Positions 30,353 through 43,402 of a stretch of DNA of 64,000 bases are shown in pieces (position 1 is the first letter of the stretch; each line of letters begins with the position of its first letter). Source of the DNA: Setophaga petechia. Its lineage: Eukaryota > Chordata > Aves > Passeriformes > Parulidae. Position numbers and translations under genes: made by a program. Under the pieces are notes generated by a model that was not told the DNA's origin, did no database searches, and saw nothing but the letters and a program-made list of their open reading frames with translations. The stretch lies in contig JANCRA010000033.1 in NCBI GenBank assembly GCA_024362935.1, forward strand, positions 5,413,001 to 5,477,000, read 5' to 3'.

Positions 30353-33300
30353 ACAGCAGGATCCTGAAAAAGCCCAAAGTGCCACTACATGTGGGACAAG
30401 GACATGTGGGACTCTTGTACACTTTGCACTTGACATGAAATGAAAAAGCAGCACTTTTGCAGGTACTCCTTGCTGGATGCTTGGTGTATGATCTGGCTGT
30501 GAAATATCCCCTGGAGATGCTGCACATCCTCTCCTTCACCAGCACCTCCAACCTGGCTGCAGCAGAGCGATGCCGAGGGCTTCCCACGTCTCCTCCTTTT
30601 CTAGGGGTACTTTTAACTGAAGTGAGCAAATTTGCCTGGTGTTATGGTTGAGGCAAATAATAACTGAAGCTTCAGCAACATCTCCATTATAAATTCACAG
30701 CTCTGATCCATGCAGAGTTTATAATAACATTTTACTTAGCTGGCTGCCACAGGGCAGCCACTGCTGCTCTGGGAGATTGTCTCCAGACTCGGCGGTGTCT
30801 CATCTGAGTGGGAAGTTTCTCTCTGCCCTTGATCAAGGCTTTCTTTGAAGATTAGGGTCTTGCACAGTTATGGAAATGGTTTGGAAAGGCAAGAACAGAA
30901 AAGGGAAATGTTATACTTTAGGTGATCACACTGGAGATACAGATGGGGTTTTGCTGAGGGCAGCTTCAAAATGGCCCCCACGAGCATAATCCGAACTCCA
31001 AAGGGAAATCTGGCTTGGAAGGATTTCTGGCCCCCCATTTCAGGCCCCTGAAATGCTGGTAAAGTGGTGGGATTCTGCACAGAGACTCTGTCCCTGTGCT
31101 GCTGCTGTCACTCCTTTGCTTGCAGTAAGGAGTGATCTGTGAGTGGCTTTGAAGAACCACATGAAAATCCAGCCATGTAGGTCTGTAAATAAATGTTCAT
31201 TACTTGACTTTAATTTTTTGCCTGTGTTTTCAACCCACATCAGTGATCAAACCAGCAAGAGACTGCTCCAACACAGCAAAGAACAAGCTCTGACTGGCCA
31301 CCCAGTCTGATGAGAATACATCCTCCAAATCTTTAAGCATATTCACTTATTAACAGAGAACAAAATATTTCAAAGAAGGTGGAATCCTAAGAGTGTTCCC
31401 TTCTTCACCATGAAAATTTAATCACAAGCAATTTCACTCATTCTCCTTGCTGAAAATACACCAAAAAGCCTCCCAGCCAGATTGGGGTAGGGAACCCTGG
31501 TGCCCAGGAGGATCAGGTGAGGTGATGTAGTGAAGACATTCAATGCAATTTCAAGCTCTGAGCTCAGCTTGATGGGATGGGATTTTCATGTGGTTCTCTG
31601 CTTTGTGATCACTGTGGGTTACACAGCAGTGGAAAATCAACACCAGCATCAATGGTGTCTTGACAAATCTGCCCTGCTTTCTGCCTGCAAGTTGTGAATA
31701 AGGGAGGGTTCATTATGCACAAGTCCTCGTGCAGCAGTGTTGATCATGCAAATCCCCTGTTGTTCACTTTGATGTGCCTTTAAACTACAGTCCTGACACT
31801 TTGCAAGATTAAAAATAAGGGGTCCTCCCCTACTTGCAGTAAAAATGTTGGCATTTTGATTTCAGACTGGCTGCTGATGTCAGTGGAAGTTAAATTTTTG
31901 CACTTTTCTTCATTGAATGTTTTCTGTTTAAGCAGAAAATATAGATTTGGCTATATGTATGCTTACACACATATATGCAACCATATACACATGTCTAAGC
32001 TTGAAGAGGTTTCATAGTAAGGCTGTCAACCATCATCACAGAGCAATAAAAAGTGATAAATAAGAGGACCCTGCTGAAATGCCATCTGGCAGGTAGGATG
32101 GTGTGTCCCCTGAAGTTTCAGCAGAGCAGCATCTGCAGACACACACACATAGCCAGGGGTCAGGGAACAGGACAGGCTCACACGTTCCTGCCAGTGTGAC
32201 CTCACTGGCATCTCACTGATGCCACTTCTCCTGAGACACAAACTGCACAATAGGAATGACTGCAACTTCTTTAGCTAATAACAAGGAAAGAGAGCTCAAC
32301 ACAGAGCTATTCTTGAATTATACTGCTCTTTAAACTTAGCATTTCTACCTCTGTTGTTGATTAAAATTTTTGGTGAGGGAAGGCCAGACTTATCAGAAGG
32401 TGCTGCCTTTATCCACCCCATTCATCCTTCTCATGTGCAGTGCACAGTGTGTGTTGTGCAGCTCCTGCACATCTCAACAGCCTGTGTGTGATGTCTTTGC
32501 TGGTTTTTGTAGTCAGAGGGAGCACCCACAGTAATCTTATCTGGGAAGAGCTTCAGTGAATGCTGAAGGGATCCAGTGATGTCCTGGCTGTGTATAATGA
32601 CTGCAGAAACACTCACTGGCCTCACAACTGAAAGATAAGTGAATGCTCCAGTGAGGATAAGAGTCATGTTCTTTGGAAACATGGAGGTAAGGAAGGAAAC
32701 ACAATTTGGCACTTGCTGCAGGTATCTTGAGGCTTCCAGCTCTATCAGCACATGAAGGGAAGAATGGTGGATATTTCTGCTTTGATTTCTTGGGAGTCTT
32801 TAGACAAGATCTTCTGCTGATCCAGCCTGGGGGGCGGCTTTAAGTGGAGCTGTCCTGAATTGAGGATCTGTCCCATACGGTATATTTATTGCTTAATACC
32901 AGGAAAAGGAAAATCTCTCCAACAGTTTTGCTGCCAAACAACTCAGTCAAAGGGAAAATTTCCTTCCCTTCTGTTACCAGAAAATTCACCCCTGCTGAGG
33001 TCTCCTACACTCCCTGCTTTCACAAAGGATCACTTGAGCGACCCAGGCAGTGAAACAGTGCCCTTGATCCACAGCAAACAGGGGCTTTTCTGGCTCAAGA
33101 GGGGCAGGGCTGCCCAGCCCAGGCTCGTTCCCTCTTACAGAGCTCAAAGAGCCAAAGAGAAACAGGAGGTGGAGGTCAGGTTCTGGTGCTGGGAATCCCT
33201 TCAGCATGTGAAACTTTCTGAAAGCTCATGGTGGGCTAGGCTGAGCTGGGAAACCCAGAAAACCCAGCACCAGTGTCAGGCCTCCTACACACAGAGAGAT

Positions 33301-33421
33301 GGGGAACAACAGATCCAAACACTCGCGCTTCCAGCCAGGGAAGGCACAAACAACTGCAGGCTCCCGGCCATCCCTGCAGCTGTAGGGGTGACACACACAG
33401 TGTCTCTGGCTGCCCCCTCAC

Positions 33422-33607
33422 CTTCACCACGGTGACCATGCCCTCGTTGGTGACGGGGTCGGTGCGGATGGTGAAGTGGCCCGAGGGGTCCCCGCTGATG
33501 ATGCGGTAGATGGCGTTCCAGTTGGGAGAGTGCGGCTGGTCCCGGTCCAGCACCGTCAGGTTTGCCACCACCACCTCCACTCTGTTCTCAGGCACCTCTC
33601 CTGAGTA
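33422..33607 (-). CDS. CDH4: CDH4 exon 9, EC3
   Basis: 186 nt, 62 codons, phase 0 at both ends (acceptor TTTGCTTTGCAG, donor GTGAAG|GTGAGG). It encodes [40 protein letters not shown] and [24 protein letters not shown] is the glutamate calcium motif and LDRDQ the DxD motif of EC3. NLT is a potential N-glycosylation site. Length and phase equal those of exon 9 in classical cadherins, and residues match R-cadherin. A 191-codon open frame on the opposite strand overlaps this exon only by chance. Confidence 0.97.
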
Positions 33608-36600
33608 CTGCAAAGCAAAGACAGGGGTGGTCATGGGAGCTCTCTGTCCACCCTCACACCTCCCTCCCCTCTCCCCTCCATCACCATGCCCATTGGGATG
33701 CCAGTCCTGTGAAGAGGACCATCTGCAATGAGCAAGACTTCTCTTTCTCAATTCTGCTTTTCTGTTGGAACCCTGGTTACTGAGGATTTTAGACTTTCTG
33801 TGCTGACAGGCCCAAGAGAACACTGCATTGCCTTTCCACTGCTTGAGTAAAGCAATCTGTGAAAGAGGTGAATGGCTCAGATATTCCCTGCTTTACTTCT
33901 GTATAAATGCCCTCTGGGATTCCAGTAGGTTGGATTTGCAGAATAGCTTTCTGAGCTGCTTCCTTGATATCTGAAATCACATCTCAAGGAAGATCCACAG
34001 CTTGGTCCTCAGGTTTATTATGAGGAAAAGGCAAGAATTTTCCTGTTTTTTTCCTTTGAGTATTTCCCCAAAGCCTAACTTCACGTCTCAGCCCAAAGGA
34101 GAACAAACTCACTATGGCACAGCCACTGCACAGGATTCAACAAATGCTCCAAGGAATCCAACGAAAAACATTATTGATATTCTTGCTTAATTACAGCAAC
34201 CAGAGAGTTAATTGTCAACAGCAGGGGAAAATGGCATACTGAAATGTCTGAATTTTTAGGATGACTATCTCCATTTATCCCAAGGTATTTTGCCTCACTC
34301 AGATTTCAGTGATGGCATTTTATTGCTTCTTCAGTGATTTTACTTCATTTTATTTCTTTCTTGCCCCTGATTTTGTCTCATTATTTGAAGTGTTTCTTGT
34401 GATTTTGCCACAGCCTTTCCTGGTGCTTAATTCTCTCATTTAGCACTGATTTCCATGGAGCATGTCCTGTTCAGGCACATCCTGACACATTAACTGCATT
34501 CTTTCCTGCTTTCCAGTCCCTGATTTATCTCATGGCTGATCAGGGATCCTGGCCTGTGAACACTTCCAGTGTTTGGGGCTCAAAAGCTGCCAGCAAGACA
34601 CATTCCCAAATTTTCAACTGTCCTCATGTCTCAGCATTGCCTATTAGCAGCACTTGCAAATCAACACTCTGATTGACATATGGCAAATTAAACACTGGGG
34701 AAACGCCGGGAGCGGCTGGCTCCGAGTCTGCAACTGAAATTCTGGCCCCAAACTGCAGGAGCAGAGCACTTCTAAAATCTGGCCTTTGGTGTGCACAAAT
34801 GCCAGGTTGTGTAAATGATAATAAATCATTCCTTTGTTAGCACAAGAGTCTGTTTCCCCTGCTAACCCATCCCCATCCTTTGGCATCTCTCCGTTACGGA
34901 TGCTTGTATTTAGTATATATTATTTCACCGCTGACAGCAAAAATATTCAGTCTGCCTTATGCTAATGTGAATTTAAATTTGCCCTTTAGTGGTATCCTGA
35001 ATGGCATCTTGCCCTCTTTTCTGCTATGCACCTGTCCTAAACAAGTTTTCATTAGTGAATGCAGATGGCATCTCTTTCCAGCCATGCAGAGTGGTGGGGA
35101 AGAACAGTGGGAAGCTGCAGGATAATTGTTATTCTGCTACATGCTACAGCTCTTCTTTTCTCTTTATTTCCCCTGATTTCACTTGTTCTTTACCCATTCT
35201 CTTGCCCAATTTGGAGTCTCTGCGGCACACAGCTTAAGCAAGGGAAATATATGGAAATTTATCAAAAGCCTCTTGAAAAATCCATTAGATTATGTCATAT
35301 GTACACTCTACTATCAACCCTGTCTGAACTGAAGCAGATTAGTTAAACAGGATCATCTCTTCCTAAATCCACACTAGTTATTGCCCATTACATTAAATTA
35401 ATGTTGTATAGCATGGCAGCAGTGACAAGCTGATGAGCCCCCAGTCTCTTCTAGGCTGCACTGCTGACAACAAGGTATCATACTGTAATTCCAAAGGAGT
35501 TAAACACTCTGTGAAAGCATCTCAAATCTTCAACTCAGGACCACAGATTTCATCTGCCAATCCTGGGCTTATGCCTTGCAGAACCAAACAGAATTAAGTC
35601 ATCAAGAACAAACCATCAGCCGCATTTAACCCATTTAAAAGGGCCAGTCCCATATGATCCCTGAACACCTTCAGTAGGTCAGAGCCCAGGTGCTGCCAAT
35701 GAGTTTGGGTCACATGGAAAAGCCCCATACAACAGATTTTACAGAAGCTCCTCTAGCAGCCATCACAACATCTTTTTTCAGCCCACAGTGACAGAGCTTA
35801 CACATTTTAAAACATGAGGTTATATTAAAATTATAAATACACAAGCACATGACAATATAAAGCCTGGAGGAAGATCACAGCAGCCTATAAAGCATTTCCC
35901 TGGGGTGAACACCACAGTGCTCAGCACATCCTGGGCAATCCACTTGTTGTTGACCTCTGTTAGGTACAGTTAGGAAATTATCAGTCCTAAGCAGAATTGA
36001 GAATGGATACTGCTTACTGTGCTTATAAAGCAAAGTATTATTCTGAGGAGAACAGAGCATCTTCACTGGAATCAAAGGAGCCATCCAAAGCTATTCAGGG
36101 TAAAAAGCAAATCTTGGAGAGATGTGCCATGAAGAAAAGAGTAATTTTCATCAGCTACAGATCAGCAGCTACTGGGAATTCAAACTGGAGTCTGCCTTCC
36201 CTCCCTCTCACACTCCCCCACTATCATTATTATAGGTAAATGCTGTAATGTGTATTGTCCACAATTGTCTTTACCTTTAATAAAATTAAGTAATGACATT
36301 AAATTACACCTGCTAAAGGAAGGATGGCAGCTCAAAGCTACCCACACTTCTTTAATGTCATTCCCTCCCTACCCTGGAGTAATTCAGGATAATGAACATC
36401 TTTCACTATGCTGCTTTCCAGCATTCCCTCTGCTCTAAGTTCTCTTTCATAAGATTACAATTGATTTTCAAATAAAGAGAAGCATATCTATTCAAACAAG
36501 GTAAAACAATGGGCAACAGAGGAGCTGCTGGAGTAAACATAAGATTGATAAAGCAGTGCTTGACCTATACCTGTAGCATTTACTCATATTCCACTGTATT

Positions 36601-39600
36601 TCATTCAGCTTCACTTTCAATTGCTGCATTTGAAGTCCATGATTTCCAGAAAATTTTTAAAGACCACTCATAAAGATTTCTCTGGCTGATGGTTACACAC
36701 TTCCCTTCTCAGACAGGGATTTGCTCTGAAACTGGCATGTTCTTAAATCCTTAAATTCTGTGGGTTATTTTTTCTTCTCCTCCTATAAAGGCCTGTTCTG
36801 GCAAAACTCCTTCTCCCACTCCCCTTGAGCTGGCCCCTCTGAAGTTTTGCTTTGCTGAAAAGGAAATAATTCATTCTGATTTTTGGGTTGGTACAAAAAT
36901 TGGTTAATCCCAGAATTTGTCTTTCATGTCATTTGGACCTGACAGCACATAAACACGCAGACAAATATCACTGCAGAGGAGAAAGGGATTGATGTGGGGG
37001 ACAAATGATGAATACACACCATGACTTGACTTTGTGCAATAAATCTGGAGTCTGGGCAGTGAAGCCATGCACAGCTGAGTAAAACCAATTAGCTACTGCA
37101 GCCACTCCTAGGGAGGTGTGGGATTGAGACAGATGAACACAAGGATAATTATTCAGGTTTCCTTCTAAAGGGAATTCCTTTTTTTTCCAGTGTTCTTACT
37201 TCTTTCCCTGGCTGGTTTTGCTAAAAAGCTGCAAAGGCAAAGACTTGTTCAGATGAATGTCTGCAGGAAAGATCTTTCTGTTGCCACTAATGATGACACA
37301 ACATTTGTTCCAGGCAGCAGTGGTTTGTGAAGGCTGGATTGCCTGGACAAACAGTGTTTCATGACCTATAGCTATGGATTACAGAAGAATAAAGGCATCT
37401 CAGTGCTCTTATTAGACACTGATCCCCTCCCCTGGCAGATATGATGCTGCAAAGTGCTGGATCTTCTCTCTGGGTCCCTTAGGCTGGGAGAAACTGAAAT
37501 GAGAGTGAGTGCATGGGGTGGTGGGGGGGGCCCATCCCTCCCCAGTTCCTGCTGCCAGCCTGCCCCATTAGGAGGCAAGGTGATGTGCAGCCAGGGAGCC
37601 CAGCACTCAGGGGCTCCACTGGCTGAATAAAACCCACAGCTCCTCACACTGCAGGGCATCCACCCAACCCCATGCTGGCATCCCAGGCAAGGGTTTGCCT
37701 TTTCTGCTAACAAAGATTCTTGAAAAAAGCAGGAAAAATTAATAAACAACTGTGGTCTGGTTGCAGCAGTCTGTGTAAAATGGGGTGGGGGAGAGAAAGG
37801 AGAAAATCTCCTAATAAATCATTAATTGTGATGTGCCTGCCCAACTGCAGCACGGAAACAAGCAAATGCCATCCTAATTGATTGCTTCTTATTCCATCTT
37901 TATAGGCCTGCATTTTTTATTGTGAGGGTTGAATGAGCCCAGAGGTGTAAAAAACTTCTAGATTGTACTCTGTGTATCTGCCAACTTGATATTTAGATCA
38001 ATAATGCTCTTTCCCCCCCCTCCCCTCTACTCCTACTACTGGTAATTTAGCTTTTCTTCCTAGCAGACTAATTGCTGTTTTCTTAAGCCTTACTATCAAT
38101 TCTGTGACCTTTAATTTCCAATATAGTTTTCTGTGGGGATGGCTGTGCTGGGCTGTGAGTTATCCCAGCTCTCAGCTGCTGTGACAGTCACACAGGGACT
38201 GCCAGGGTCTCCCTCCACTGTGTGCAAAGGAGACCATAAGCTTGCTCAAATCCCCACAAAACCCCTGTAAAGTCTGCCTTATTTTGAAAGCCAGGCTTTG
38301 AGATGCTCATTTCTGGTTTTATTAAACTACTCACCCCGGTGAAGTCTCCAGTGATCACCACTGATGTCCTCACTGCTTTCTGAGGCTGCTCTGCATTCCA
38401 CCAGCTAGCAACCCCTCCATAAACCTCTGGGCTGTTGTTTTTTCCAGGTTCTTGGCCACAAAATCCAGTGCACTGCTTCAGTTTCACATCCACGTGGACC
38501 TACTCCACAGCTCATCCATGCATTCCTACCCAGCTGCCACAGTGCTCCCTCCCAAAGGACCTGCCTGGGCTGCAGGCATCACCTCGTGGTGCTCAGGCAG
38601 GACTCAGCCCTGCCCAGCCCACCCAAGGAAGGGCATGACAATGAGCTCAGCAGCTTTGCAAAGATGCTTTGGAAGTGTTGCCTCTGTCCTCAGCAGTTTG
38701 AGCCATTAAAGCAGCTCCCCTGCCTGCAAAGGAGCCCTCTCAGCTCTGAGCAGGCTGGGGTGCACACAAGGCACCCACCTGCTCACAGGGAGTCTGTGCA
38801 GGAAGCTCCAGGGATGCTCAGCGTGGTCTCCATGTGCTGGTTGCTTTTTCTTTGGAAGGGTTTGAAAAGCAACAGCAAGCCCCAAAGTTTGGCACTTCTG
38901 AGGCTGATCTCAGGCTGGAGCACAGACAGCCTCTGCTGTGCTCCTACCACAGGTGACAGCCACTGGCTTTACACTTTGAATTTACTGCTGTCGTCATTTT
39001 TTCAGAATCCCAAGTAATGACTAACTCTGGATCAACATACAAATTTTACTCTCTGAATATGAAGACAAAGCTGGAGCAGAGGAGAATAAAGCAAAACCCT
39101 CTCTTTCAGAAGCAGCAAAAGAAAACCCTCATACTCCAGACTCTGTGTGAGGAAGAAACATGTAGGTTTCACCTTGGTTCAAAGACTTTTTGAGTACTTG
39201 CCAGGAGTTCAGAGCACATAATAGTAAAAGGATATTAAAAAAAAAAAAAAGTAGTTTGCATATCTAACAAAGAGCACTAATTTTTTTCATTATCAGATGT
39301 TACATTCTTTTGATAGTATGAAAAGATGCTGCAGAAATGATGACACAAGACACCATTCTGCTGCAAGATAACCATTTCCAAATAAATATATCTTAAGAAA
39401 TGAGGTCTGAAGTTTGCATAGAAATTTAGATATTTTATAAAAATGCATTACAACACAAAGGAGTTTTTTACAATGTTCATATGAAAGGTTTAAAAAGAGA
39501 TTAAATTATGTCCTTGCAAGGCATATAGCCTTGTCAAGAAAAAAAAATTCTACATTAACCCGTGTAGGAAAGTTGTACTTTATCTCTATTTCAAAGGCTA

Positions 39601-40620
39601 TAAAGAACCACTTTAATCAACCTACTTGACTTTGGGGACTTGCACATCTCACTGAAACTCATGAAATCTGGCATAGTGTGGTTTCCAGAACACAAAAGCC
39701 TTTAATCCGTAAACCGACACTCTTGTACATTCAAATCCTGATACTATCTCCTGGTTAGGAACAAAAATTGTGAATTTATCCAAAATGGGATCTCATCTCC
39801 TCTAAATGATGTAGCCTTTGCAACAGTGACCTTTAACAATGGTTATACCCAACAATGAAAGATTTTATGTCAGGAACCAGTGGAAACAATATACATTAAA
39901 ATTCTGATCTGATAGCACAGCCCTTTATTTTTCAGTTTTAGACAAGGATCCTTTGAACATTTCATTTGCTCTCTTGTCTAACATACCTTTGTTTCTTGCC
40001 CACGGAATGAACAGCAGGAAAAGGTGGCTGATACTTTTCTGCAGACTATTTGATTGTCAGGTGTAATTAGCAATGCTCTCTTTAAAATAGAGACATAGAT
40101 TTTAAAACAGCTGGAACTGCCTACAAAGCCTCATTCTTAAAAAAAACCCCTTATATACATACATTTATATAACAGAACAGTTTTGAACAGATACATCATA
40201 GCTCTACAGTGCTTGACAGCCCTATGCTTCCCTTCAGCTGCAGAACCAAAGGCTGAAGTGACTTGTCTGTCTCCTGAGGCAGCAGCAGAAGGGGCTGGAG
40301 CCATGCCCTGTGCTGGGGCAGAATGCTGAGAAAATCATTAATTCATGTGTTACTTGATAAATCCATTAGGTCAGCCTGGATTAGCCTATTGATCTCCCCA
40401 GTGCATTGCCACAGAGCCCGGTGATCCTGGCTGAGCTGCTGGGTGGAAAAGCCCCAGGAAGGCTGGCAGGGATGGGATGAGCTGATCCCAGCAAGGCTCT
40501 GCCCAGGCTCCACTGGGAGCCCAAACTGGTTTGTTTGGGCTGGGGGGAAACAGGCCAAAGAAGCTTGTTCTGCTTCCCAGCTGGGAGGCTCCACCAGCTC
40601 AAATTGAACCACCACGGTTT

Positions 40621-40774
40621 AATGAGGGTCTCCAAGGCCAGCTCTGGGATGAGGAGGAGAATTAGAATATTTTGTACATAACCAAAAGCAGCAAGGGGCA
40701 CAAAACCTACAAGAAACCATTCAAATTTGAGGGAAATGCTCCAGGTGGAAAAAAAATGTCAGACAAGAAACGTG
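40621..40774. repeat. Intronic repeat copy 1 of 2
   Basis: A 154-bp segment starting AATGAGGGTCTCCAAGGCCA and ending near GAAACGTGAT. It aligns along its whole length with 42679-42830, with roughly 10-15% differences including small indels. Flanks do not match. It may be a local duplication or two copies of an unnamed interspersed repeat. Confidence 0.85.
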
Positions 40775-41804
40775 ATACCCTGACCTGGAATTGCCAGAGC
40801 AGAGCCCCCTGCATCCCCCTCCGTGGCACAGGGGAGCTTTCCAATGTAATTTTACTCTCTGAAATAACCAGCTCCCTAAAAAGAGGATGCAATCAATTCA
40901 TTTGTTGGCATGTCAGGCCTCGCATTTCCTTCTCCTGCAAACTGCAAAGCAGCAAAAAACCCACGCTGCTTTGAACAACAGTATGAAAACAAGATTTTCC
41001 TGATTTACATGTAAACCAGAGCAGCAAAAATTGAGTGAGAGAGCTCAGCTCCTAAGTGAGCAAAATGTACTCCACAGGTCTGGCTCTGTGTCTCTTGGTG
41101 AGATGTGTCTAGAAGGGGATGTTTCAATTCAGGCACCTGTAATAAAGTTTCATAAAGAAGGGCCTTAAGCTGCTAAGTCTGGTTTAGGATTTTCTTATTA
41201 ACTGCCCATTCCCCATAATGAGTTTTTAATTTAATTTTTTCAGATTTTAAGGCATATGAAAGCTGCTCATGTGTCTTTGGGATCTCAAGATGGGTATTTG
41301 GGAAAGGAAGAATTATTAGAGCACTGAAACTGATTTTTACATATGTTATAATCCTGGTATTGAGATTTTTAACAAGTTTGCTGTGCAGCACAGCTCAGCC
41401 CTTCTGCACACTGACTCCTGCTCAAACTTCCTCTGCACTGCAATTGGAATCTCTGTTGTATCCAAATTAGTCCCAGAATTAGCACACAGGGGGGGTTTGG
41501 GTTTTTTTAATGAGCAGGTTGGAACTCCATCATCAGGCACTGAAGACCCTCTGGTCTGGCCAAAAAAAGGATTTCTGACTGGATGGAGCAGTCTTGCAGG
41601 AGAAAGCCACTGAAGCAGGTTCTATTCTGAAAATGTGGTTTATTCTGTGGTTTAAAGACACATGTTGGTGACACAATGGCCATTTCTTTATGTCCTTACT
41701 GATGCTTAAAATATTATGGCAGTGTCTGCCACATGGAGTGAAAACCTGCACTCACAGGAGATTTGTGCCAGGGCTCCTACAGGAAAGGATGGAGTGCTTA
41801 AAAT

Positions 41805-41880
41805 CTCAGAATTACAGAATGGTTTGTGTTGGAAGGGACCTGTAAAGGTCACCTAGCCCAGCTCTCTGTCACCTTCACCT
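41805..41880 (-). mobile_element. CR1 LINE 3' end fragment
   Basis: The plus strand shows CAGAATTACAGAATGGTTTG then TGTTGGAAGGGACCTGTAAA, the reverse complement of a CR1 3' terminus. It is short and in the same orientation as CDH4. Confidence 0.75.
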
Positions 41881-42678
41881 AGTGAGAATCTGGCATTCCA
41901 GAGAAATACCTGCCTGTTTACAGTAACTCAGAGCACAGAAAAGACTACATTAAATACTGTGTAATTAATCAGCCTTGCCATGAAAAAGAGGCTTCTTGCT
42001 GAAATTTTGTTTACAACATTTCCTGTGGAATGGAGCAGAGGAATGCGGTGAGAAACACAGGATAAAAGATGGGTTGTAAATTCAGGAAGGAAAAGACTGT
42101 TATTTCTCCTTTTTTTTATTTTTTAGCAATCAAAACCTGTTATTGCATTATGCTGAAAAATTCTGCCATGCTCAAAAAAACTTTGTAAACCTTTCACCCA
42201 TTCTCTGATTTTAACTGGCTGTTCTCTGTGTTGTGACCCTTTCTTCTACAACTGGGAAGCTTTAAGACATCCTGGACAGTTAGAAAGATTTGATAAGAGA
42301 AAACTCACAGCACTCCCAAATCCTTTGCTAAATCTCCCTTTTTCTTCCCCCACAGCATGTCACTGAAGATTTCATAAGTGAAATGTACTTAATGAAGTTC
42401 CAGATATATATCCTCTTAAAATGACAGCCCTCAGAAGCAACTGTTTTTAAAGCAAAAGAATATTGAAGAATTAAAAACCTGCCGACCCAAGGAAGTCAGC
42501 CAACCCCAGGAGGGGATTTATTTCAGTGCCTTCCAATAATGGAGTCACAGAATGTATTTGAATTTCTCAGCCTCACACCCGTGTCTGAGATGCTGAGGAC
42601 TTTAGAGATAATGAAGTAATCCAGCACAAATGGGTGTTTGCCTGGGACATGCCAGGACTGGGTTCATTCAGACAACTG

Positions 42679-42830
42679 AATGAGGCTCTCCAAGGCCAGC
42701 TCTGGGTTGAGGAGGAGAATTAGGATATTTTGTATATAACCAAAAAGCAGAAAGAGACACAACATCTACAAGAAACCATTCAAATTTGAGGGAAATGCTA
42801 CAGGTGGAAAAATGTCAGACCAGAAACGTG
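42679..42830. repeat. Intronic repeat copy 2 of 2
   Basis: A 152-bp segment matching 40621-40774 in direct orientation, including the block AGAAACCATTCAAATTTGAG, identical in both copies. The two copies are about 2,058 bp apart. Confidence 0.85.
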
Positions 42831-43317
42831 GGTAGATATGAGATAGAGGAGCATCAATGTCTGATTTCTCCTTGAAACTGTAGCCTGACTGACACAGCAG
42901 AGATGATGGGAACAGCATCTGATCCCCACACACGGATCTGGTGGGGCAGCCCAGGGTGACTTCCATGGCAGCACAGCACAGAGTAACAAGGGCATTTCCC
43001 TCTGCATTTCCTCTGCCTCAGAGATCCTGTCAGTGCCACCTGGCCCTGTCACACCTCCTGCACACAGGTAGCTCACACCTGCCTGGAACCTCCTTCCACT
43101 GCACAATTCCATGGAAAGCACAGGGTGGGGATGTGGGCTGGGGCTTCTCCCTCTGGATCCTGCACAGGGGAGGAGAGGGAGGAGAGAAACCCCTGCTAGA
43201 TGAGCCACTGAGCCAGGAGACAGCTCTGCCAGATGCTCACATGAGGGCCCATGACAAATGGGGACAGTGAGCGATGGCTGACGGGCGCTGCCATGGCTGG
43301 GGGTTGTCTGTGCTTTG

Positions 43318-43402
43318 ATAATATTAGATGGCATTTAATATTAATTAAAATTCAAATGATATTACTAATATAATTACACTGTAATATTAATTATAATATT
43401 AA
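43318..43402. repeat. AT-rich block with repeated ATATTA/TAATAT motifs
   Basis: An AT-rich stretch with many TAATATTA-like palindromic pieces, such as TAATATTAATTATAATATTA. It is low-complexity intronic sequence with possible cruciform potential; no function is evident. Confidence 0.6.

Larger units (their letters stand above)
28169..33421 (-). other. CDH4: CDH4 intron 9
   Basis: A 5.25-kb intron with GTGAGG donor and TTTCAG acceptor. It contains a T-rich run at 29519-29548, an A21 run at 29963-29983 and a CR1 3' end at about 30250-30352. No gene was seen. Confidence 0.85.

Noticed and set aside
32860..33435. 191-codon open frame on the plus strand
   Set aside because: It overlaps CDH4 exon 9 on the opposite strand slightly and is otherwise intronic with no recognisable domain.
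43318..43402. AT-rich palindromic block as a possible origin or attachment region
   Set aside because: Composition alone does not support such a call; it is best read as low-complexity intronic DNA.
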